From contig JAFIER010000213.1 in NCBI GenBank assembly GCA_020832465.1, positions 1 through 43,695 on the forward strand: a stretch of 43,695 nucleotides of DNA, written 5' to 3'. The notes beneath the pieces are model-generated. The model saw nothing but the letters and a program-made list of their open reading frames with translations. It did no database searches and was not told the origin of the DNA. Source of the DNA: Bernardetiaceae bacterium. GTDB lineage: Bacteria > Bacteroidota > Bacteroidia > Cytophagales > Bernardetiaceae. Made by a program: the position numbers and the translations under genes. Every line of letters begins with the position of its first letter. Positions within the stretch are counted from its first letter, which is position 1. Positions 17,324 to 25,953 of the stretch are shown here, piece by piece.

Positions 17324-18670
17324 ATGAAAAAATTTAGTATATATATTTTGCTTGCCCTCCTTGCCCTTACGCATACGGCTTGCGAAAAACAATTCTTAGA
17401 AGGCTATGAAGATAGCCCTAACGTCCCACAAGACGTACCTATGTCTTCTTTGCTTACACAAGCAGAAGTTATGACATACTTTGTTTATGGTGATGATATT
17501 GCACGCAATATTTCTGTTGTTATGCAGCAGATGACAGGTGCCGACCGCCAATTTCTTGCCTTAAATCGTTATGTGATTGGAGGTACGGATTTTGATCCTA
17601 CATGGGAGTTTAATGCTTATAGCGGCGCGCTTAATGATTTGCGCATTATTCGCGAAAAAGCAGAGGAATCTAACTCTCCACATTACAAAGGTGTAGCCGC
17701 AGTGCTCACTGTCATGAACCTCGGTATCCTTACTGACTGCTTTGGCGATATCCCTTATTCAGAAGCCTTTCAAGGCAATGAAAACCTCACGCCCAAGTAT
17801 GATACCCAAGAAGAGATTTACAATAGCATGTTTGCTCTTTTAGATGAAGCTGTAAGCGATTTGCAAGCCGCAGAGAGCGTACTCTCACCCGGTGCTGATG
17901 ACTTAATTTACGGAGGCGACTTAGGCTTGTGGTTAGGATTAGCCAATTCTTTGCGCGCACGCTATCTGAACCACCTTTCTAAAAAAGGTAACTACAGTGC
18001 TGCTGCTGTTCTTTCTGCCGTGAATAACGGCTTCTCTTCGAGAGCTGATGAAGCGATTGCAAGATTTCAATCGGCAGCACCGCAGTCTAATCTTTGGTAT
18101 CAGTTTACTATCGTAGATAGACAAGGATACATCGAGCAAAGCGGTTTTATGTACGATATGATGGAAGCTAAGAATGACCCCCGCATTCCGTTTTATCGAA
18201 GCGAAGACCTTTTTGAAATGCCTGTTTTCGGACAAGCCACCTCGCCTATGTATTTAATGAGCTTTGCCGAGCTGAAGTTTATTGAGGCGGAGGCTTCATT
18301 CCGTAGTGGAAATACAGCAGGCGCAGCTTCTGCATTCCGAGCAGGCATACAGGCTTCTATGGAAATGGCGGGTGTGCCTGCTGATGAAGTAGCCGTATAT
18401 TTAGATGCGCAAGGCGACCTACCCGCAGGGCAAGCCGCTTTGCAACGCATCATGGAGGAAAAGTATGTTGCACTCTTTACGCAAGGTGCAGAAGTATGGA
18501 CAGATTGGAGACGCACAGGATTTCCGAACCTTGAGCCATTCCCTGGCAACCAGCTCGGTAATATCCCACGCCGTTTGCCTTATCCACAATCTGAGTATCT
18601 TTATAACCCCAATACACCACCCTTAGAACTGCCTGATAACCTCTTGCAGCCCGTATGGTGGGATAGATAA
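17324..18670 (+). CDS. SusD/RagB-family outer-membrane nutrient-binding lipoprotein
   Basis: A 448-residue surface lipoprotein that would cap the SusC barrel and capture substrate. The lipobox Cys is Cys20 (THTACEK). Features of the SusD-like (SusD/RagB type 2) group include the N-terminal FLEGYEDSPNVPQDVP, a TPR-like helical core (KGVAAVLTVMNLGILTDCFGDIPYSEAFQ, with the diagnostic DCFGDIPYSEA) and C-terminal EKYVALFTQGAEVWTDWRRTGFP. This group often handles peptides or unknown oligomers rather than starch. It is intact, ends at a strong terminator and would be left without a working SusC unless the cassette is removed or expression is rescued from elsewhere. Confidence 0.93.
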   Translation: MKKFSIYILLALLALTHTACEKQFLEGYEDSPNVPQDVPMSSLLTQAEVMTYFVYGDDIARNISVVMQQMTGADRQFLALNRYVIGGTDFDPTWEFNAYSGALNDLRIIREKAEESNSPHYKGVAAVLTVMNLGILTDCFGDIPYSEAFQGNENLTPKYDTQEEIYNSMFALLDEAVSDLQAAESVLSPGADDLIYGGDLGLWLGLANSLRARYLNHLSKKGNYSAAAVLSAVNNGFSSRADEAIARFQSAAPQSNLWYQFTIVDRQGYIEQSGFMYDMMEAKNDPRIPFYRSEDLFEMPVFGQATSPMYLMSFAELKFIEAEASFRSGNTAGAASAFRAGIQASMEMAGVPADEVAVYLDAQGDLPAGQAALQRIMEEKYVALFTQGAEVWTDWRRTGFPNLEPFPGNQLGNIPRRLPYPQSEYLYNPNTPPLELPDNLLQPVWWDR

Positions 18671-18680
18671 AAAACTAAAA

Positions 18681-18717
18681 AAGCCTACAAGATTTCATTA
18701 TCTTGTAGGCTTTTTTT
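18681..18717 (+). terminator. Rho-independent terminator of the susCD operon
   Basis: A perfect 12-bp stem AAGCCTACAAGA / TCTTGTAGGCTT with an 8-base loop, followed by TTTTT. It begins 10 bases after the susD stop. Confidence 0.93.
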
Positions 18718-18746
18718 ATAGATTACTTCCAGTGTTAGTCAGAAAA

Positions 18747-18799
18747 CATACTAATAGACATTCCTCAGCCAGAAACAACATTTCTCAAAGAAATTTTTT
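18747..18799. repeat. Truncated CATACTAC-type palindromic unit
   Basis: Reads CATACTAATAGACATTCC, then CAGCCAGAAACAACATTTCT and CAAAGAAATTTTTT. It matches the first half of the full units at 38550 and 43043, but the second arm is lost. It lies between the susD terminator and the 3' end of the restriction-modification gene. Confidence 0.6.
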
Positions 18800-18860
18800 G
18801 GATTGAAATCTTAAATCTCGAGAGTGGTCAGAAATCCTATTGATATTTTACACAAAATTT

Positions 18861-21284
18861 TTACCCTTTCAAAAATCCATAATCATATACTTTGGGTTCT
18901 ATTTTTTGAGCCAAAATTTTGAGTGTATCGCGCAGCTTGCTAATGAGTTGCGTGTAACGTTCGTCGTCGCTCTTATTTTGCATTCTTCCGCTTTTGCTTC
19001 TGCCCTGAAAATGCGCCCGAATATCGTAAAGCGAAGCATTGACGTTGCAGTTAGGCTGTGCGTGGTAATATTTCCAAAGCTCCAAACCTGCCTCAAAAAC
19101 GGCTTTTGCCTCGTCGGAAAAAACTAAGGGCGTTGTGCGGTGCTTTTCAGTATCTAACAAAGTCTCATTCCCTTCTTGTTTGAGTTTGCCTTGAATAAAC
19201 TTTGTCATGAAATTGCTATCGAATTTCATTCGTGCATTGACCTCACTTTCTGTAAAGGGAATCCAGTGGTTTGTACCTTCCTCTGAGGTAATTCTATTTT
19301 GTCCGTGAAATAGCGTAAAAGCCAAACAGTCATTCTGAAACTCTATGTCTTTTTTCCATTTTTTATTGGGAGCTAAAAACTGGTCGCGGTCGTTGAGCCA
19401 TGTGGGTTTGATAGCTAATCTTACGGTAAAGTAAACACTACCTTGTATAATGTTTTTTGAATTAAAAGAATAATAATTGACATGTCTAGTGCCTTCAAAA
19501 TTTCTAATATTCAAAAACTTATTATTTTGAAAATCTAAACCTGGATTTTCCATAACGCCTATTTCGCCACCGTTTTTATTGTCAAAAAGTTTTATCCATT
19601 TGTTAATACTTAGGGGCAAATTTCCATAGAAAGTTTTCTTTCCAATTTTCTTTCCATCATTTGCAATAATATCACATTTAACTTTTTTGATTTGATGCTT
19701 TTGGCTCAAATCCCATATCGTAAATCCAATGGGAAAAGAACCATTTACATTATCAAATGTATCAGCACGAACAATGAAGCCTTTGAGATAGTTAGCAAGA
19801 AAAAACTCTCTAAATTTAGCAAAGTTTGAACCTTGAATAAATTTAAATGTTGAAAATTGAGCCAGTTTAGCATCAGGAATTTTATCGTAAATACGTGCCA
19901 TAAACAAGGCAAAGATTTCATTGGCAGCACTATTGATTTTTTGTCTGTAATGCTCCGTGATTTTCTGCCCCTTAGTTACGCCCGATTTATTTTCGCCTGT
20001 GCCTGTAACCGTCCTTGCTGTGGTAGCCTCCGCATACGGCGGATTGATATACACAACTAATTTTTTCCGTTTTTCGGGGTCGTTGATAATTTTTTGTAGT
20101 GGTTCGGGGAGTTTGCTAAAATCATCGTTTAAGAAATCAAACTGAAAAACGTGGTCTTCTAAGAGATTTGCGCCGTTCTTGATGCGGTCGCGCATGACTT
20201 CCACATCTTGCTTATCTAAGGTAGAGGCAAAAATATGGTATTTGTTCGTAAGACCTGCGAGCAGGTTGCCCGTACCAGCGGCGCAATCCCAAACGTAATA
20301 TTCATCTTGCCAATCTTCGCCCAAAGTGTCGGTTAGGTATTTTTGCGAAAGCTCGACCCAGATTTGAGGTGTAAAAAAACTGCCTTTGCGCTCGCGTACA
20401 TCTTGGGGAACGAGCAAATCACGACGTTCTACGATATAATCCCAATATTCCTCTCGAGGCGGACGCTCATATTTGTTCCAAAACTGGGTGTGTGCAACCT
20501 GTTTGTCGTTAAAATCTACGCTGCTGGAGGTAAATGCACCCCACTCGTCTAAATGGCGATTCAGTTCGTATTTGGTGCTTTTAAGCACAACGAATAGCTT
20601 CTCTTTCAGGGTAATGTTTTCATGAGAGAGCAAATCTGCCAAATAAAAATCGCCATCTATTACGCCTTTTTTCTTTGCAATATCCCAGTTGGCGGATATA
20701 GTAGGCTTTACGGTTTGTAGCCATTTGTTATAGATGGTGATAAAGTTATTTTTGTCTATACGTGTCTTAGTAAGTCCAAAATTTTCTACAACAAAATTAT
20801 TACTAATAAACTTTTTGAGTTCTACTTCATCTTTGTCAAAAAAATAAAGCAAGGTGTTTGCATCTAAAACACTTTTTACCTTTTCAAAAATAATTCTAAA
20901 CTCTTTGGTATTGTGGTTGGAAGGCGTTACATTCCAGTTAAAATCATTGAGGTAAAAAACTTCTTGTACGCTGTTGTAAGGAATAAAGGCAATTTTTTCG
21001 GTATCAAACGCACCTAAAAAATCAGGGGGTAGATACTTATCAAAAGTTCGGGCTTTGCCAATGGTAAGCACGAGCTGCACGAGGGATTTATAAATGTCGG
21101 CACTTCCCTTTTTAGCTTCTGCCCAAAGTAATGATTCTTGTTCTGCAACTTCTTGTTTGCTTTGATGTATAGCCACATAAAAATCCACATTGCCGATAAT
21201 TTGGGTGCAGTCATAAAGTTCAAAGTAGTCTTTTGCTACTTTGTTTTTGAGTTCCTCTTCTCTGATATTAGTGTGGTATGGCAT
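18861..21284 (-). CDS. Single-chain restriction-modification enzyme (type IIG-like), N6-adenine methyltransferase
   Basis: An 807-residue protein. Motif I of a SAM-dependent DNA methyltransferase is at about residue 333 (DCAAGTGNLL), and the catalytic NPPY motif is at about 413 (VYINPPYAEA), the pattern of gamma-type N6-adenine methylases. The preceding FFTPQIWVELSQKYL is common in Eco57I-like enzymes. The first 60 residues hold D34 and E56-A-K58 (NVDFYV...LLWAEAKKG), which looks like a PD-(D/E)xK nuclease core, so both cutting and methylation may be in one chain; the C-terminal third would recognise the target. No separate specificity, nuclease or methylase genes are next to it. Its AT-rich coding sequence and isolation suggest acquisition by transfer. 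Confidence 0.82.
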   Translation of the reverse strand: MPYHTNIREEELKNKVAKDYFELYDCTQIIGNVDFYVAIHQSKQEVAEQESLLWAEAKKGSADIYKSLVQLVLTIGKARTFDKYLPPDFLGAFDTEKIAFIPYNSVQEVFYLNDFNWNVTPSNHNTKEFRIIFEKVKSVLDANTLLYFFDKDEVELKKFISNNFVVENFGLTKTRIDKNNFITIYNKWLQTVKPTISANWDIAKKKGVIDGDFYLADLLSHENITLKEKLFVVLKSTKYELNRHLDEWGAFTSSSVDFNDKQVAHTQFWNKYERPPREEYWDYIVERRDLLVPQDVRERKGSFFTPQIWVELSQKYLTDTLGEDWQDEYYVWDCAAGTGNLLAGLTNKYHIFASTLDKQDVEVMRDRIKNGANLLEDHVFQFDFLNDDFSKLPEPLQKIINDPEKRKKLVVYINPPYAEATTARTVTGTGENKSGVTKGQKITEHYRQKINSAANEIFALFMARIYDKIPDAKLAQFSTFKFIQGSNFAKFREFFLANYLKGFIVRADTFDNVNGSFPIGFTIWDLSQKHQIKKVKCDIIANDGKKIGKKTFYGNLPLSINKWIKLFDNKNGGEIGVMENPGLDFQNNKFLNIRNFEGTRHVNYYSFNSKNIIQGSVYFTVRLAIKPTWLNDRDQFLAPNKKWKKDIEFQNDCLAFTLFHGQNRITSEEGTNHWIPFTESEVNARMKFDSNFMTKFIQGKLKQEGNETLLDTEKHRTTPLVFSDEAKAVFEAGLELWKYYHAQPNCNVNASLYDIRAHFQGRSKSGRMQNKSDDERYTQLISKLRDTLKILAQKIEPKVYDYGFLKG

Positions 21285-21578
21285 TTTTTTTCGGTATTAA
21301 AGATTATTACTTTTAGGAATTAGCACTACGCTATCTGATATAAGTAAGTGTACAAAAATAACAGTTCTTTTTAGTTAATTAATAAGCTCATAAACAGAGC
21401 TACCTGCTGAAATAATAAAAAAGCACTGTTGCTTATCTGTCAGTTCTGCTACCTACTTATTTTAAATTGTTTAATTGCTTCGTGCTGTCATTTTGCTGGA
21501 AGTTATAGCACGGCAAACTAACAATTTTCACAAAACTTTTAGTTCTTAGCATTTATCTTTATTTCATCATTAGCGTTT
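21285..21578. other. Gap between cinA and the restriction-modification gene
   Basis: 294 bases, AT-rich. The end near 21517-21545 holds an eroded AACTAACAATTTTC / AAAACTTTTAGTTCT palindrome of the same type as the hairpins elsewhere. No gene is visible. Confidence 0.5.
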
Positions 21579-22835
21579 TTAAAGATGCCCATCTATGCGG
21601 AGTCTTAACAAGTTTAGTGCAGCATTAGTGCTTAGTGTAATGTTTAAATCTCTTTTTTGTGTGAGTTGTAATCGGTGTGCCTTTGCACCTTTATCATCAG
21701 CTACAGCAATCCAAACTAATCCTACGGGTTTTTCGGGCGAGCCACCCTCAGGGCCTGCTACTCCTGTTGTAGCGATAGCGTAGTCTGTTTTTAGATTATT
21801 TCTTACTCCTATAGCCATCTCGAGGGCAGTTTCTTCGCTTACTGCGCCATAGGTGGCTAATGTTTGGGGTTTTACACCCAAAATATCAGCTTTGACTTCA
21901 TTAGCATAAGCTACCACCCCCCCCTTAAAAAATGCTGAAGCACCGGGGTAGCGGGTCATGAGGCGTGCAATACTGCCACCCGTACAGCTTTCGGCAGTAG
22001 CGAGGGTTTTACCAAGCGATTTGAGTTTTTGTGCCATAGCTTCTTCGAGGGTTATATCTCCAAAGGCATAGACATATTTTTGAATTTTTGGCATAAGCTG
22101 CTCTGCAAATAAATCAAGTTCGGCTTGCAAAGCAGAACGTGATTCTCCCTCTACGGTAAGTCGCAACATAACCCTGCCAAACTTTGGCAAATAAGCGAGT
22201 TTAATATGCTCGGGCAGTGCTTCCTCCCATTCGCTAATTTTCTCCGCGAGTACGGACTCGGGCAGTCCAACGGTTTGAATTTTTTTGTGTAAAATGGCAT
22301 TTGGATTAAATCGCGCTAAAAAAGCGGGTAGAAAACGATTGCGTATCAAAAATTCCATTTCCTTAGGTACGCCGGGCATTGCACCAAAAAGTTTTCCATT
22401 TTTTTGCATAAGCAAACCTGGGGCAGTGCCAATATCATTTTTCATAACCTCAGCGCCCTCTGGTACGAGTGCTTGTGCGCGATTAAGTGCATTCATTACC
22501 CTTCCCCTACTTTCAAAAAGTGATTGTACGTGCTCGAGTACTTCTTTATCTTCTTTGAGCGGTACACCCAAAAACTCGGCAAAAGTATGCTTAGTAATAT
22601 CATCTTTTGTAGGTCCTAAGCCCCCTGTTGTGAGTATAATATCAGCCTCGGCAGCGGCTGCTTCGAGTGTTTGCAGGATAGCTATTCTATCGTCTGAAAT
22701 GGTATAGCGTTTGTGCACACGAATGCCGTAGTTGCTGAGCTGTTCGGAAATAAAATGCGTATTTGTATCGAGGGTTTCACCATATAGAATCTCATCGCCA
22801 ATTGTGATGATGCAGGCTTTTACGGATTTAGACAT
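21579..22835 (-). CDS. cinA: CinA family protein (competence/damage-inducible protein, nicotinamide-nucleotide amidase)
   Basis: A 418-residue two-domain protein. The N-terminal molybdopterin-binding-like (MoCF) domain shows IITIGDEILYGETLDTNTHFI and ILTTGGLGPTKDDIT. The C-terminal CinA domain (about 250-418) has LATAESCTGGSIARLMT, KGGVVAYANEVK and YAIATTGVAGPEGG. The C-domain hydrolyses nicotinamide mononucleotide in NAD recycling; the N-domain is a pyrophosphatase in some members. All key segments are present. The ATG at 22833-22835 is chosen because the protein then begins MSKSVKACIITIGDE; the upstream extension has no family match. It appears monocistronic. Confidence 0.94.
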   Translation of the reverse strand: MSKSVKACIITIGDEILYGETLDTNTHFISEQLSNYGIRVHKRYTISDDRIAILQTLEAAAAEADIILTTGGLGPTKDDITKHTFAEFLGVPLKEDKEVLEHVQSLFESRGRVMNALNRAQALVPEGAEVMKNDIGTAPGLLMQKNGKLFGAMPGVPKEMEFLIRNRFLPAFLARFNPNAILHKKIQTVGLPESVLAEKISEWEEALPEHIKLAYLPKFGRVMLRLTVEGESRSALQAELDLFAEQLMPKIQKYVYAFGDITLEEAMAQKLKSLGKTLATAESCTGGSIARLMTRYPGASAFFKGGVVAYANEVKADILGVKPQTLATYGAVSEETALEMAIGVRNNLKTDYAIATTGVAGPEGGSPEKPVGLVWIAVADDKGAKAHRLQLTQKRDLNITLSTNAALNLLRLRIDGHL

Positions 22836-22931
22836 AAAACAATGGGGAAGGTGTTTGTATTTTGTAAATAGCTGGGAGTAGAACACAATTTTAAAACTAA
22901 CAGTCTGTGCGCAACGCCAGCAAATAAAATT

Positions 22932-22984
22932 TAAAACGCTGTTTCAATCCAAAAGTTTTGATTTTTTGTTTTAAAGCAGCGTTA
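22932..22984 (-). terminator. Hairpin after the sigma-factor operon
   Basis: Arms AACGCTGTTT / AAAGCAGCGTT with an inner AATCCAAAA / TTTTGATT stem. It lies just beyond the stop of the Spy-like gene (23019). T-rich sequence follows on the minus strand, so it may end that transcript. Confidence 0.5.
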
Positions 22985-23018
22985 AGCTAATCTTAAAAAA
23001 GTTTGGTTATTTTTTAGG

Positions 23019-23492
23019 TTATTCTCTCCTGCGTTTGCCTTCGCGTGAGCCACCAATAGACTCGAGCAGCATACGCCTTAATTTGCGCTCGGCGCGATAT
23101 ACACTTGCTGCTTGCCGTGCAGATACCACTGCTGTAAATTTTTCAAAATAAGTTTCTTCTAAGTTAATCTCCTCCCTTCGCAATGCAAAAAACTGTTTCA
23201 TATCCGCTTTTATCTCTGCATCAGATTTCTGTACTTTATTGCGTCTGAGATTACGCATTTGATCTTTTATATGTCGCTGTTTGTCTCGCAATTCTTTATA
23301 TAGTGGAAAAAACTTAGCTGCTTGCTCGGGCGTAAGCTCAAGCGTTTCGGTCAGGATAGCGATACGCAGGCTCTCTATGCGTTGGCTCATCTCTTCATCA
23401 ATTTCAACTTCGTCATCAGACTGTGCCCAAGCCTGCAATCCCGAACAAAGCAATATCATAAAACTAAAAAAAAGCAAACGAAATGTAGTCAT
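23019..23492 (-). CDS. Periplasmic Spy/CpxP-like protein
   Basis: A 157-residue exported protein: a signal peptide (about residues 1-23, GLQAWAQ) and an almost entirely helical, highly charged remainder. The segment LELTPEQAAKFFPLYKELRDKQ matches the LTxxQ-type repeat of Spy/CpxP chaperones, and a second helix pair (QFFALRREEINLEETYFEKF) follows. A basic tail (REGKRRRE) ends it. It is the last gene of a row with an ECF sigma factor and a small membrane protein, 64 bases downstream of the latter, so it may be a regulated output or a feedback sensor of that pair; this is inference. Confidence 0.75.
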   Translation of the reverse strand: MTTFRLLFFSFMILLCSGLQAWAQSDDEVEIDEEMSQRIESLRIAILTETLELTPEQAAKFFPLYKELRDKQRHIKDQMRNLRRNKVQKSDAEIKADMKQFFALRREEINLEETYFEKFTAVVSARQAASVYRAERKLRRMLLESIGGSREGKRRRE

Positions 23493-23556
23493 AATATCAA
23501 AATTAACTGTGAGAAAAATAATAGACTAAGCCCCCTAAAAAAATATAGGGCACTAT

Positions 23557-23964
23557 TCAGTACGTACTTTCCAACCACTCCTCTTCTTGCTCAAGCCACT
23601 CTTCTACCCAAATTTCTGACTTTGTTGTATTTGAAAAATCAAGTTTTTTGAACTGTTTTTGGAGGTTTATGTCTGCATATTCTAAAAGTTCGTCTTCTGA
23701 AATGTCTTCTCCTATCAGATAATGTTTTACTGTCTGCTCATTTAAATTAGCCAAAAGACTTTGCGTATCTGTAGGAACTTGCGTTTCTGTATTGGGTAAA
23801 AACAAGATGATTATCAAAATAGCGGCGGCTATGGCAGCTATCGAAGCCATGGGTTTGAGGTAGCTTTTGTGGCTATAACCTTGGTTATTTTTTGCGATCC
23901 ATTGGGTATCAAATTTATCTAAATAGCCTTCTGGCATTTGATAAGGGTGCTTATATTTTTTCAT
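23557..23964 (-). CDS. Small single-pass membrane protein, candidate anti-sigma factor
   Basis: A 135-residue protein with about 37 N-terminal residues probably in the cytoplasm (MPEGYLDKFDTQW), one membrane segment at about 38-58 (MASIAAIAAAILIIILFLP) and an acidic C-terminal part rich in Glu and Trp (WVEEWLEQEEEWLE). Its start overlaps the sigma-factor stop by 4 bases (ATGA), so they are coupled. Position and topology are those of an anti-sigma factor, but no zinc-binding anti-sigma motif (HxxxCxxC) is present, so the role is inferred from context only. Confidence 0.65.
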   Translation of the reverse strand: MKKYKHPYQMPEGYLDKFDTQWIAKNNQGYSHKSYLKPMASIAAIAAAILIIILFLPNTETQVPTDTQSLLANLNEQTVKHYLIGEDISEDELLEYADINLQKQFKKLDFSNTTKSEIWVEEWLEQEEEWLESTY

Positions 23965-24554
23965 GGTGTTTCTAAATCAAAGGTTTCGCCTGTATGTTTT
24001 TGAATAAAATCCTTTATTTTCGTAGTGGCATGGTGATAAGATGCTTTGAGTGCGCCTTCGGAGGTGGTAAGAATAGCTGATATTTCGCTGTACTTCATTT
24101 CCTCAAAATAGCGCATATTAAAAACTAAGCGTTGCTTATCAGGGAGTTGTAAAATAGCTTTTTGTAAAAGCATACTGATGGCATCGCCTTCTATATAGGG
24201 TTCGCTCTCGAGCTTGGCATAAAGATCTGTACTTATATCTTCATAGGCAAAGAAAAAACGCCTTTTTTTCTTACGCAAAAACTGTAAGCAAGCGTTTGTA
24301 GCGATGCGATATATCCAAGTAAAAAGTTGAGCATCACCACGAAAATCAGACAGTTTGCGCCAAACTATCAAAAAAACTTCTTGTAATACATCATCTGTGT
24401 CTTCATGTGAGACAAGCATTTTGCGAATATGCCAATAAAGTCGCTCTTTATACAAAGCCACTAACTCTGCAAAAGCTGCTTCACGGGTATGCAAACTTTG
24501 TAAACGCAAACGTAAATCTGCATCTTCTTTATATGTTGATGATGTGTCTGGCAT
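23961..24554 (-). CDS. ECF-type RNA polymerase sigma factor
   Basis: A 197-residue sigma-70 family protein. Region 2 is visible in the N-terminal half (FAELVALYKERLYWHIRKMLVSHEDTDDVLQEVFLIVWRKL, with the characteristic DDVLQEVFL). Region 4 is in the C-terminal half (LPDKQRLVFNMRYFEEMKYSEISAIL and EGALKASYHHATTKIKDF, which binds the -35-like element). There is no region 1 or 3. It heads a row with a putative membrane anti-sigma and a Spy-like protein, pointing to an envelope-stress circuit. TAGTTTTG at 24650-24657 on the minus strand is a weak promoter candidate. Confidence 0.92.
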   Translation of the reverse strand: MPDTSSTYKEDADLRLRLQSLHTREAAFAELVALYKERLYWHIRKMLVSHEDTDDVLQEVFLIVWRKLSDFRGDAQLFTWIYRIATNACLQFLRKKKRRFFFAYEDISTDLYAKLESEPYIEGDAISMLLQKAILQLPDKQRLVFNMRYFEEMKYSEISAILTTSEGALKASYHHATTKIKDFIQKHTGETFDLETP

Positions 24555-24735
24555 TGCCTGTGGATATCACAAAGCGCAAAGCATTGTTGTATCCTGTTTG
24601 TAATAAAATAGCTCCTGTTTTTCAACCTAATTTACATCGCTTAGAGTCTCAAAACTAACAAAGGTTTAAATTCAACGTCATAAAAAACAAAAAAAAGAGC
24701 TCTTACTTACTACAATTTAGCCACAATTACCTACT

Positions 24736-25428
24736 TTATTCTGTATCCTCTGGTTTGGGCTTATCTTCAGTCGTTGTTTTTTTGAGTTTAATTGTTGGTT
24801 TGGGTTTATCTTCAGAGGGCAATTCAGATGTATTCGTTTTTGTAGTAATTTTTTTCGTGGGCTCTTTTGCTGTTTTTTTTACTTTTTTTGCTTCTTCGAG
24901 TTCTATTCTTTTTTGGTCAGCTTCCTCTTGGGTAAGTGTACCAAATTTATAAATCATTTCAGCGATGTTATTTGTGCTGTAGTCAAAATCGGGGGTCATA
25001 GTGAGGCATTCTGTGGGGCATACAACTGTGCATAGTCCGCAGTAGCAACACTTAGCCATATCTATATCAAATTTAGCGGCATATATTCTAATGGGTGTAC
25101 CGTCTGAAGCGTGCCCTATTACTTCTGGTGCTCGAATGCCTTCAATATCTATACAATCTACTGGACATACATCAGCACATTTATCACATACGATGCAGTC
25201 TTCGATTTCGTTGTGTAGCAAATTTCTCACATTATCAGGCATAGGTGCGGTTTCGAAAGGATATCGCACAGTAGCTATGCCATCGGCTTGCTTAAAATAA
25301 TTAGGATCTTGCGGACTTAATGCTTCATATTTAGGCTTGCGCATAGCTTTTCGCAGGTGGCTATAAGTCAGTCGCATGCCCTTGCCTAAGGATTTTAGTC
25401 CTTCGGCTAACTCTTTCCAATAACTCAT
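24736..25428 (-). CDS. nuoI: NuoI-like 4Fe-4S protein (NADH-quinone oxidoreductase subunit I family)
   Basis: A 230-residue protein with two CxxCxxCxxxCP clusters: Cys78, 81, 84, 88 and Cys127, 130, 133, 137, each of which would hold a [4Fe-4S] centre carrying electrons toward quinone. The N-terminal helix region (WKELAEGLKSLGKGMRLTYSHLRKAM) and the spacing between clusters match NuoI. After about residue 165 a Lys/Thr/Glu/Pro-rich tail with repeated EDKPKP extends it. No other nuo genes lie nearby, so either the complex I genes are dispersed or this is a related ferredoxin. The start is supported by a good promoter 40 bases upstream. Confidence 0.8.
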   Translation of the reverse strand: MSYWKELAEGLKSLGKGMRLTYSHLRKAMRKPKYEALSPQDPNYFKQADGIATVRYPFETAPMPDNVRNLLHNEIEDCIVCDKCADVCPVDCIDIEGIRAPEVIGHASDGTPIRIYAAKFDIDMAKCCYCGLCTVVCPTECLTMTPDFDYSTNNIAEMIYKFGTLTQEEADQKRIELEEAKKVKKTAKEPTKKITTKTNTSELPSEDKPKPTIKLKKTTTEDKPKPEDTE

Positions 25429-25468
25429 AAATATCAGGATAATTTTTAGCTTGTTTTAAAATAGCACT

Positions 25469-25500
25469 CAAAATTAAGGATTTAACTGCATCTAAGCAAA
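25469..25500 (-). promoter_or_regulatory. Bacteroidota-type promoter of the nuoI-like gene
   Basis: On the minus strand TTTG (25500-25497), a 20-base spacer and TAATTTTG (25476-25469) match the -33/-7 consensus. The -7 element is 40 bases upstream of the ATG. Confidence 0.65.
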
Positions 25501-25693
25501 ATATCCTACGGAGGTTTTTTTGTTATTTATACAAGTCCTAAGGATAGTAAAAAGTTTGTTTTAAATGCTTCTATCTACAAATATTTCAGGGCTTAAACAC
25601 CTTAAAATTTTATCTTTATACCTAAGGCTATGAAGTTTATAGGGCTTAGTTAGGGGTGTACGTAAAAAAAAAGTAAAAAAAATAGGGTGTATT

Positions 25694-25724
25694 TTTGTTT
25701 TTAGCTAAAAAAGTTTTACTTTTG
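25694..25724 (+). promoter_or_regulatory. Bacteroidota-type promoter of the tRNA-Asn genes
   Basis: TTTG (25694-25697), a 19-base spacer and TACTTTTG (25717-25724) fit the consensus. The first tRNA starts 26 bases after the -7 element. Confidence 0.8.
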
Positions 25725-25749
25725 CGTCATCAAAACAAAACAATTACCT

Positions 25750-25823
25750 TCCTCAGTAGCTCAGCTGGTTAGAGCATCTGACTGTTAATCAGAGGGTCGT
25801 AGGTTCGAGTCCTACCTGAGGAG
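25750..25823 (+). tRNA. tRNA-Asn (GTT), copy 1
   Basis: A 74-nt tRNA: acceptor stem TCCTCAG / CTGAGGA with discriminator G, D-arm GCTCAGCTGGTTAGAGC, anticodon arm with loop CTGTTAA (anticodon GTT), and a GTAGG-TTCGAGT-CCTAC T-arm. No CCA is encoded (GCTA follows). Confidence 0.97.
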
Positions 25824-25953
25824 CTAAGTTTTGTGATAATTGCGTTAAAAGGGAACGAAAAATTCCTTTTTTTGCTTTTAGATGTGGTCATAGCAAATTG
25901 CTTTGTGCTTGTTTTTTTAGGCGAAGGCATACTGTTCTGATTTTCTGAATTAT

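Larger units (their letters stand above)
25429..25749. other. Divergent gap between nuoI and tRNA-Asn
   Basis: 321 bases that hold the nuoI promoter on the minus strand and the tRNA promoter on the plus strand (both listed). A lone GGGTGTACG lies at 25657 without its partner end. No gene. Confidence 0.6.
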
